A stretch of DNA of 25,555 nt from Chrysochromulina tobinii (Eukaryota > Haptophyta > Prymnesiales > Chrysochromulinaceae), in the NCBI GenBank assembly GCA_001275005.1, contig JWZX01002133.1:1-25555 (forward strand), in the 5' to 3' direction. Position numbers and translations under genes: made by a program. Numbering within the stretch: the first letter of the stretch is position 1; the number at the start of each line of letters is the position of its first letter. The notes below the pieces were generated by a model. It worked only from the letters and a program-made list of their open reading frames with translations. It was not told the origin of the DNA and did no database searches. Positions 1 through 6,348 of this stretch are shown in pieces.

Positions 1-260
1 GTAAGTCGACAAACCCGCGCAACACTACCGCGGCGCTTCGCACGCGTGACCACTCCGAGGAGCCACGCTCCACGAAAGATCCCACAGGACACACACCGGT
101 ACAACGCGACACACACGGATGAAACGACAAGCGGAATGGGGGGGTTCGAGAAATAGTAAAACGACAGAGCGGCTGTCGGGGGACACTATCGGCAGTCACT
201 GTCGACCTCGGCACAGTGAGTCAGTCCCACATATTACGGGGTGGGTGTTTGGCTAGCTCG

Positions 261-313
261 CCTCTCCCGTGTTCCTTACGGAAGTAAGGAAGCATGGATG
301 CTTACGGGAGAGG
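261..313. repeat. T-shaped palindrome (three-way junction)
   Basis: A perfect 10 bp outer stem pairs CCTCTCCCGT (261-270) with ACGGGAGAGG (304-313). Inside it lie two small hairpins. The first pairs TTCCTTAC (272-279) with GTAAGGAA (284-291) around a GGAA loop. The second pairs AAGCAT (290-295) with ATGCTT (298-303) around GG, and shares two bases with the first. The whole folds as a T or cruciform. This is seen directly; function is unknown. It lies next to the telomeric array, so a former terminal hairpin, a transposon end or a recombination site are the options. Confidence 0.6.
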
Positions 314-315
314 AC

Positions 316-371
316 GTTAGGGTCAGGGGTCAAAAGAGGAGAATGAGAGAAGAAATGACCCTGACCCTAAC
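316..371. repeat. Inverted repeat folding back on the telomeric array
   Basis: GTTAGGGTCAGGGGTCA (316-332) is the reverse complement of TGACCCTGACCCTAAC (356-371) apart from one extra G. The arms are separated by 23 bases. The right arm is the first, slightly variant part of the CCCTAA array, so one degenerate telomeric stretch faces the array in opposite orientation. Confidence 0.6.
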
Positions 372-430
372 CCTAACCCTAACCCTAACCCTAACCCTAA
401 CCCTAACCCTAACCCTAACCCTAACCCTAA
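365..430 (+). repeat. Telomere-type array, 11 perfect CCCTAA units
   Basis: Eleven uninterrupted CCCTAA hexamers (TTAGGG on the other strand) follow a variant CCCTGA unit at 359-364. The C-rich strand reads 5' to 3', the orientation expected at the left end of a chromosome, but unique sequence continues to the left. It is therefore an interstitial or subtelomeric array, or the end has gained DNA. TTAGGG is the type reported for haptophytes, many stramenopiles and animals, and differs from the TTTAGGG common in plants and green algae. Confidence 0.9.
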
Positions 431-1192
431 GGGGTCTTGGGCGTTGTCTATGTGTGTCATGCTCATCAACCCCTACTTAGAGGCTACTCCTTTACGGCTG
501 ACCTTCACGGTTTAGTAGCCAGAGGCCTCGTGCCCTGGCGACGACCTCCGTTAGCTGGAGATGCGCCGACGCTGCCGAGCGGCTCAGGGAGAAAGTTAGA
601 GGCCGCTGGCGTGCAACACATCGCGATAGAGAGACGAAAGGAAAAGCGGGTCCCCAGCCCTCGCCCCCTGGGGCTGGGCCCATATTGAATGTGAATCGCG
701 GGGCCGCGAGAATACACTTAGAATACACCCACCGTCGGCCTCATAGGCTACTACGACAGCGGGTCAGCGGCCCGCACATCACACCAGGCCGACCCCCACC
801 CACAGCCACACCAGGCTTCATTCACAACACACAAGCACGATCACAATGAGTCTCGTCTCGGCACCAACCCTTTGCCTTATGAGCGACCTGTGTTCTCCTC
901 GTGCCTCCAGAGCGGGCTCCTGATGTCTCCTTTCTCGTGCTCGTGCTTTCACACATCGTGATGTGCCGCAGAGAGCTCCTTGGATACTTGGCGGACCCTG
1001 TCGGACTCCGCGGTGATACTCAACGTGTACGTGGTCAAGCGCCCTCGAGCGCCTCAATCGCTGTCGGCCGGGAGCATCCCCTGGAGGGGGTAGGTCTTCC
1101 TCGTACGCTGTCACGCCGAGCGCGTCGTTATTGGAAGTACCACTCGCCGGCGTCGTCCCATCATCGGTTTTTTATCGGTCCAGAGCGAACAC

Positions 1193-1234
1193 CGCGGGGA
1201 GCGTGATCGACGCAAGCGAGGTGCAATCGCGAAA
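1193..1234 (-). pseudogene. Relic of one BspA-type leucine-rich repeat
   Basis: On the minus strand these 42 bases read FRDCTSLASITLPA, which is the core of the repeat in the LRR protein encoded at 3328-5292 (for example FQGCASLASITFPA). At DNA level the block GGGGAGCGTGATCGACGC is shared exactly with that gene. No start, second repeat or longer frame surrounds it, so it is a fragment left by duplication or gene conversion. It lies just downstream of the kinase-like gene. Confidence 0.6.
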
Positions 1235-1328
1235 GGTGTTGCGCCTGCCGCCCTTAACGTTGTTCGCTCTGGAAGACAACCAATCTAGCGCAAGCGCTAG
1301 AACCCACCACATACAGGCACGAGGCGCC

Positions 1329-2890
1329 CTATCGAAGACTCTCGAGACTGGCCAGAATTTTCTCCGGCATCACTTCTGCGAGTTGATGAGGAGAGATGTA
1401 GTATCGTCTAAGCAACGCCAACGGTGTCGTGTGGGCGAGCTCGAGAATGTCGAGATCTGGTTTGGGCCATGCCTTGGGATCGGCCTTCTCCTCAGCCGCC
1501 CAATCCGGATCCTTGGGAGCGATCTCCTTGACGTGCTCGACGAACGCCTCCATGGGCGCACGGAAGGGCATGTACTCGAGAAGGAAGTCACGGACCTCGC
1601 CCTGAGGCACTCCCTTCTCCTTCGGGTAATAAGCTCGGATGTACGAGCAATGGATGTTCATGAGCAGGCGTACGACGTCAGCCGTCGGGTTATATTGGTA
1701 CGCACCTTTCATGCCTACGGTGACCTGCCGTGCAAGAGGCGTAAGCGATGCGCGGTGAATGGTGCAGCAGCGAACGGTGTTCATGCATTCATGCGCGGCC
1801 GTCGCCATCGTGGACTCTCGGCGATAGGCTCGGCGCGCACCTGCTGGCCGTCGATGCATGCCATCGACTTCCCAAAGTCAATCATCCAGACAGAGATGTC
1901 CTCAGGGTCCGACGACGGCGTTGCGAGCGATGTCGTCTGCGAGTCGGCGAGCTGCTTCTGCACCGCCAAGAGCTCCGTCTGCGAGTCGGCGAGCTGCTTC
2001 TGCACCGCCAAGAGCTTCGCTTTCTTGGGCTCGACCGTCTTGGCAACGCGCTCGTACGTATCCATCGCGCGCACCCACATGCAGAGCGACTTGGCCGCCT
2101 TGGACACCTTGCCCACCATCTCCGGCAGGAAATTTTCGTTCTTCATGTACTTTTGGATGTTCTTGATCTTCTTCTCGTCTTGGTTGTCCTTGTCGTAGTT
2201 CTGGAGCTTCTCGAGGAAGCCATCCGACATGAGCTTCTTCGCCTCACCCCAGTCGGGCTTTACACCGAACAGGATGCACACGGCCTCGAGCGTGAGCGCG
2301 ACGAGCTCGGGCGGCTGTCTGAGCGCCTTCAACTCGTTGATGTCGTTCTTGTTCAGCGACTTGAGCGCATCGACGGACGCGCAGAAGGCGGGCATCGCCT
2401 CGTCAAGGTCGCGCTGCACATCGGCGTGGATAACACTAGCCTCAATGGCGAACTGGCGCGCGGCGGCCTCCTCCTTGGCGAGGCGCTGCTTGACGAGCAC
2501 GGGATCGACGGTGTGCTTGATGTCGATCATCACGTTGCCGTCGTTGAGATCGCGGTGAGAGAACTCTGAGCCTCGGCCGAGCAGCAGCAGCGTGCATACC
2601 TTTTGGACCACCACATGGCATACGGAACGGAGGTGTGCCGCAAAAGCGACGTCTTCTATGCTGCGCAGTCTCTTGGGCTTTTCGTCGTAGCCTGGACCAC
2701 GAATAAACTTCTCGAGCGTCGTGCCCTGGACAAACTGCAGGACCGCGGTGCCACCTGTGTAGCTGTGCACGCGCGGCACTCGGGCACAGCCCAAGGATGA
2801 CCTCGCTGTCTTGGAGAGCTCATGAGCAAACTGATTGAGGCGACACTCCTTTTCCATCTTGCGCCTAGGGACGAGCCCCTTTTCATGCAC
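1329..2890 (-). CDS. Kinase-like protein with a dynein stalk inserted in its catalytic domain (5' end incomplete)
   Basis: Proposed exons are 2890-1841 and 1724-1329; the intron 1840-1725 is GT-AG, phase 0. It rejoins a frame that otherwise runs to a stop near 1781. The 350 residues of the first exon carry a hinge-like stretch (AVLQFVQGTTLEKFI, about 49-63) and a catalytic loop with HRD and N (FSHRDLNDGNVMI, 110-122). From about 131 to 318 follows a stretch that matches the axonemal or cytoplasmic dynein heavy-chain stalk (end of coiled coil 1, the microtubule-binding domain with EAVCILFGVKPDW and SKAAKSLCMWVRAM, start of coiled coil 2). The frame then returns to a kinase DFG (VWMIDFGKS, 335-342) and a C-lobe-like tail. 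The glycine loop and beta-3 lysine are not found. An acceptor just upstream (CCACAG at 2896-2891) suggests further 5' exons that I could not place. The first in-frame ATG is at 2857. The kinase family is not clear; the HRD...N form resembles haspin-like or other atypical kinases. Confidence 0.65.
1725..1840 (-). other. Predicted intron of the kinase-like gene
   Basis: Donor GTGCGC follows the codon pair CAG CAG, and acceptor CGGCAG precedes GTC ACC. Length is 116 bp, phase 0. Without removal the frame stops soon after the DFG segment; with removal a 131-residue C-lobe-like tail follows (starting VTVGMKGAYQYNP). A frameshifted gene is the alternative. Confidence 0.55.
1934..2017 (-). repeat. 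42 bp in-frame tandem duplication in the stalk coiled coil
   Basis: Two identical 42 bp units (1934-1975 and 1976-2017) give the duplicated peptide ELLAVQKQLADSQT in coiled coil 2 of the dynein-derived segment. Fourteen residues are exactly two heptads, so the coiled-coil register is kept. Confidence 0.85.
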
Positions 2891-3327
2891 CTGTGGACGT
2901 GGTCGCTTCGGGAGGCCAGCAGGGGGTCGGGAGTGCAGCGCCCCGCCCCGCACCACTCAGAACGCGTGCCTCCCCCTCTCGAGCCGCATGCCCCCTCTTC
3001 CCCCCATCTCCTCTCAACCATGCGCGCGGCTGCTCACACGAGGCATTCCGGAAACGCCGCGCATGCCGAACGCGGCCCCACATGTATGTGCGTGCGGCGG
3101 GCGCCCTCTCACGCGAGGCCGCGTGTGGCGCCACCGGGGAGCGCGTGCTCGCGACGCCTGTGTCCCGCTGTCCGTTGGAGTGACCGAGCCCACGCCGCCG
3201 CGCGGGGCAACCCCGATGAGTCGGTCGCGGCTGACGCCTCCGGGGCATCGCACGGCGCGCGGCGGGCACACGCCAGAGAGAGATGTGGGGCCTGCTGGTC
3301 TTCCGCGCAGCGCGCTCCAGAGCCGGC
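2891..3327. other. Gap between the kinase-like gene and the LRR gene
   Basis: The 437 bases upstream of the kinase acceptor hold no frame that supplies a convincing kinase N-lobe. They probably contain an intron and the missing first exon(s) of the kinase-like gene, together with the 3' untranslated region of the LRR gene. GC-rich open frames cross it on both strands but show no domain. Confidence 0.35.
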
Positions 3328-5292
3328 CTATGCGCGGGTGACTTGAGTGTGCTCGTCGAAGGTCCCCGGGTCGACGACGGTCGATGATGGGATCGTAATA
3401 GAAAAGAGGGAGGTGCAGTTCTGAAAGGCGCCCCCACCAATCTGCGTCACCGACTCGGGGAGCGTGATCGACGCGAGCGAGGCGCAGCCGTAAAAGGCGT
3501 CATCACCAATCTGCGTCACCGACTCGGGGAGCGTGATCGACGCGAGCGAGGCGCAGCCGGTAAAGGCGTACCCACCAATCTGCGTCACCGACGCGGGGAA
3601 CGTGATCGACGCGAGCGAGGCGCAGCCCTGAAAGGCGCGCTCACCAATCTGCGTCACCGATTCGGGGAGCGTGATCGACGCGAGCGAGGCGCAGCCGAAA
3701 AAGGCGCTCACACCAATCTGCGTCACCGACGCGGGGAGGTCCGCGACCGACTTGAGCGACGTGCACTCTTGCATCTTAAGCCATCGCAGCGCCGTCAACC
3801 TCGCCACAGACGCCGGCAGCGCCTTCCCCTTCCACTTCATGCGCAGATCCAGCCCGCCCACGCGCCCCTCCTCCTTGTCCGCCGTGAGCGCCCTGCCGAG
3901 CCCGTCCCGGCCGCCCTCCACCCCCGCCACCCACTCGGGATCCTCCAGGATCCACGCGTCCTCAGACGCCCCGATGAGCTCCACGTCCGTCGCCCCCGCC
4001 GCCACCATGCTCCGCCCCGCCTCCCGGCGCAGCTCGCGCTCGCGCCCGCACGATTCGATGAGCTCCATCGCGCTGCGCACGATGCCGTAGATGGCGTGGC
4101 CGGGCAGCCTAATCTCGTCGGTCAGCATCATCTCGTGCACCACCTTCACCTCGCACACGTGCCGCGTCGGGTCGTCGACGATGACAAAGTTGACCGTCAG
4201 GTCGCGCCAGCCGCTAGCCAACGGCTGGGCGAAGCGGTCCTTGATGCGCACGACCCTTAGCGCCCCGGCCTCGTGCAGCGCCAACAGCCCCCTCACAATC
4301 GACCCGACCGCCGACATGCTGGTCGCCACGAGCATCGCGCGCACCACGTCGCACACCCACTTGCTCCGGCCGCGCCCCTCGCCCGGCCGGAGCGCGCTCT
4401 TCTCGACCACGCGGCTCGTCTTCTTGAGGCCCGTCTTCTTGGCGCCGAGCACCGCGAGCTCGAGCCCCGCCCCCGTCGCGGTCGCCAGCTCGCGCACGAC
4501 CACATCGAACGACGACTTCACGCGCGCCGCGTCGGCAAAGAGCACGGCCGCGACGCCCGCCTCGTCGCGCTGCTCGGCGGCGGCGGGCTTCTCGATCGCG
4601 GCGTCGAGGTCGCCGACCGCCGCCTCGTACTTGGCCATGCCGTCCGCGTCGCCGCTCTTGATCACATTGAACACATTATCGTACACCCGCTGGAAGTCCT
4701 TGTTGCCCGCGGTGATCGCCTTCTCGCACTTCTCGACCATCGCCTTCGCCGCCTCGTCGCTCACGCCCTCGGTGCGCTTTTGAATCTCGGTGGCCATAAC
4801 CTGATCCACCACGACGAGCTGCGCACGCAGCGCGTCGACAGCCTCCTCGGAGTCTGGGTCGCGCGCCACGTTCAGCTCGAGGTCGTGCAGCAGGGCGCAC
4901 GCTGCCTTGATGGTTGGGGCCTCGGCCAGTGGCTTAAAGGTATGGAGCGCCTCGGGCAGCTTGGCCGCGTGATCGCCGCCGTGGGCGGCGTCGTGCTCGG
5001 CGCCTTCGGTGGCCGCCGCCGGCCTGATGGGGCCCAGCGCCTCGGCCGCCTTCTCTCGAAGCGGCCTGAGCGCTTCGGGCACCTCGGACTGGGCATTGGC
5101 CTCGCCAACTGGCGGCGTCTCGCCCTGCTTGGCCCCCTGCTCGAGCAGCCAGCGCCCCAGATAGGTGAGCGGCCATTTTTCCGGCCGCGCGTCGGCCAGC
5201 GCATTGATGGCGGCGCCGTAAGCCGCCTCGAGCCGGTCGCGGTGCTGGTCGACGAACGCGTTCCGCGCCTGCACGTCGCGTGCGGCGCGCAT
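3328..5292 (-). CDS. Dpy-30-like / RelA-SpoT-like / BspA leucine-rich repeat protein
   Basis: A single 654-residue frame from an ATG at 5292 to a TAG. Residues about 20-52 (AINALADARPEKWPLTYL, then GRWLLEQG) look like a Dpy-30 dimerisation helix pair. A helical middle follows. Residues about 312-410 (VVRIKDRFAQPLASGWRDL, then HVCEVKVVHEMML and GHAIY) resemble the RelA/SpoT nucleotidyltransferase fold, with RIKDR, GWRDL and CEV in the positions of the family's RxKxR, GYRD and EVQ blocks. Key catalytic residues cannot be checked without alignment, so ppGpp synthesis should not be assumed. From about 519 to the end there are five 23-residue BspA-type repeats (LPESVTQIG..AF.GCASLASIT) and a last degenerate one. 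Such repeats form a beta-solenoid used in protein binding. No membrane segment is seen. The upstream kinase-like gene is on the same strand, about 440 bp downstream. Confidence 0.75.
   Translation of the reverse strand: MRAARDVQARNAFVDQHRDRLEAAYGAAINALADARPEKWPLTYLGRWLLEQGAKQGETPPVGEANAQSEVPEALRPLREKAAEALGPIRPAAATEGAEHDAAHGGDHAAKLPEALHTFKPLAEAPTIKAACALLHDLELNVARDPDSEEAVDALRAQLVVVDQVMATEIQKRTEGVSDEAAKAMVEKCEKAITAGNKDFQRVYDNVFNVIKSGDADGMAKYEAAVGDLDAAIEKPAAAEQRDEAGVAAVLFADAARVKSSFDVVVRELATATGAGLELAVLGAKKTGLKKTSRVVEKSALRPGEGRGRSKWVCDVVRAMLVATSMSAVGSIVRGLLALHEAGALRVVRIKDRFAQPLASGWRDLTVNFVIVDDPTRHVCEVKVVHEMMLTDEIRLPGHAIYGIVRSAMELIESCGRERELRREAGRSMVAAGATDVELIGASEDAWILEDPEWVAGVEGGRDGLGRALTADKEEGRVGGLDLRMKWKGKALPASVARLTALRWLKMQECTSLKSVADLPASVTQIGVSAFFGCASLASITLPESVTQIGERAFQGCASLASITFPASVTQIGGYAFTGCASLASITLPESVTQIGDDAFYGCASLASITLPESVTQIGGGAFQNCTSLFSITIPSSTVVDPGTFDEHTQVTRA
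3421..3765 (-). repeat. 69 bp tandem repeat encoding the BspA LRR units
   Basis: The block GCGTCACCGA recurs at 3444, 3513, 3582, 3651 and 3720, an exact 69 bp period (23 codons). The conserved part of each unit is nearly identical in DNA, including silent positions, while the five bases coding the variable GERAFQ-type loop differ. This suggests recent expansion or gene conversion. Confidence 0.9.
4063..4347 (-). other. RelA/SpoT-like domain segment
   Basis: These codons are residues 316-410 of the LRR protein. Order of blocks: a helical DVVRAMLVATSMSAV, the strand RVVRIKDRF, GWRDLTVNF, HVCEVKVVH, then GHAIYGIVRSAMEL. Spacing and order agree with the RelA_SpoT synthetase fold. The resemblance is from memory of the family and has not been aligned. 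Confidence 0.5.
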
Positions 5293-6348
5293 CCACTCCG
5301 ACGTGCGGCGAGTCCTCCTTCGTGCCTGACGTGTGCGTCGCCCCCACGTGTGTTAGCAATGACGATGGCGATGAGGGAGATACACATGAGCAAATGCGAC
5401 AAGTTCGATGAGTTTCGGCTTGTACGCGCCGAAACTTCCATTTTGGGTAGGCGATGTAGGGAGATTGGGTTGCGAGCGCGCAGTGGGAATACGCGCAACA
5501 TCTCCTTCTTTTTAATAAGAACAACGGTGCGCCTATTTTCAAGGAATTCACTTTTGAGAGATTGACTTGGATATTGACTAGACTCCCCCTCCCCCCCTCG
5601 AAACCACTGTTTGGCCTTCGTGCGGGCGGGTTTGAAAGGGTCGCGGTCCCTCATCGCCCCCCACTCAAAAAGTCCGTTTCAACATACACTGGGTCACCCT
5701 GACCGTGCCTGGCTGGAACGCGGAGCACTCTTCGGTTGTTTACACCGCGGTGACTCCCTCGGACGGTCAACTCGAGTCTCGACTGCGGCATTGCCCCGAT
5801 ATATGCCGGATCAGCTGAGGAGAAGACTGATCGATCCATATTAGGAAGATAGTTGTCTATATTAGGAACAAGGCTCAGCTGAGGAGAAGACTCTCTGCTC
5901 GATCACGCCAGCGCCGCGAATGACGCGTCTCTCACACACGGTGCAGCTGCAGGTGTACAGGCCTCGGTCATCCACTCACCCTCCGCGCTCCATCATCACC
6001 AGATCCACCGTCCCGCGTGACGACCCTCTCTCCCTCTCTCCCTCTCTCCCTCTCTCGGTTCGCACCGCACCGCCTCAGCACGAGAGGATCTCCATTGATC
6101 TCCATTGATCTCCATTGATCTCCATTGATCTCCACCGCCTCAGCACGAGAGGATCTCCACTGATCTCGAGAGGATCTCCACTGATCTCCACCGGCTAAGC
6201 ACGAGAGGATCTCCACTGATCTCGCGAGAGTTCGTCAAGCGCAACCGCGAGAGGATTCGGGATATCGTCAACTGCCAAATTAGGATGCGCGGCTCGAGAG
6301 AGAGAGAGGCGCTCAACATGGCGCTCATCATGGCGCTCAACATGGCGC
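5293..6348. other. Intergenic region between the LRR gene and LETM1
   Basis: No supported gene. It should contain the promoter of the LRR gene near 5293 and the 3' untranslated region of LETM1 near 6348. It holds a 17 bp direct repeat (CAGCTGAGGAGAAGACT near 5813 and 5876), a CCCTCTCT stretch around 6030-6055, and an array of GATCTCCATT and GATCTCCACT units at about 6090-6225. Confidence 0.6.
6085..6225. repeat. GATCTCCAYT tandem and interspersed repeats downstream of LETM1
   Basis: Four back-to-back GATCTCCATT units are followed by three copies of a longer unit with CAGCACGAGAGGATCTCCAC or close variants (AGCACGAGAGGATCTCC). They lie beyond the LETM1 stop codon and resemble, on the transcribed strand, the GATYGC arrays inside the last LETM1 intron. 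Confidence 0.7.

Larger units (their letters stand above)
1..1328. other. Subtelomere-like region without a recognisable gene
   Basis: No open frame here looks like a real protein, and I recognise no tRNA or rRNA. The stretch contains a T-shaped palindrome (261-313), a fold-back telomeric array (316-430) and a short relic of a BspA-type LRR gene (1193-1234). The rest (1-240 and 431-1192) shows no repeat or coding signal that I can support. The telomeric units are internal, since 364 bases of non-telomeric DNA lie on the side where the chromosome end would be expected. The region could be a subtelomere, a former chromosome end or a fusion point. Confidence 0.5.

Noticed and set aside
241-480. 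79-codon frame with TLTLTL repeats
   Set aside because: This is the telomeric CCCTAA array read as protein.
1131-2198. Long plus-strand frame opposite the kinase-like gene
   Set aside because: It has no domain and is the shadow of the minus-strand frame, which carries kinase and dynein motifs.
2890-3328. LRR gene and kinase-like gene as one spliced gene
   Set aside because: The LRR frame ends in a clear stop after a degenerate last repeat, and no consensus donor before it gives a convincing join to the kinase acceptor. It remains possible but is not supported.
4273-5565. 430-codon plus-strand frame
   Set aside because: Arg/His/Leu-rich composition typical of an antisense shadow in GC-rich coding DNA; the LRR protein on the other strand explains the region.
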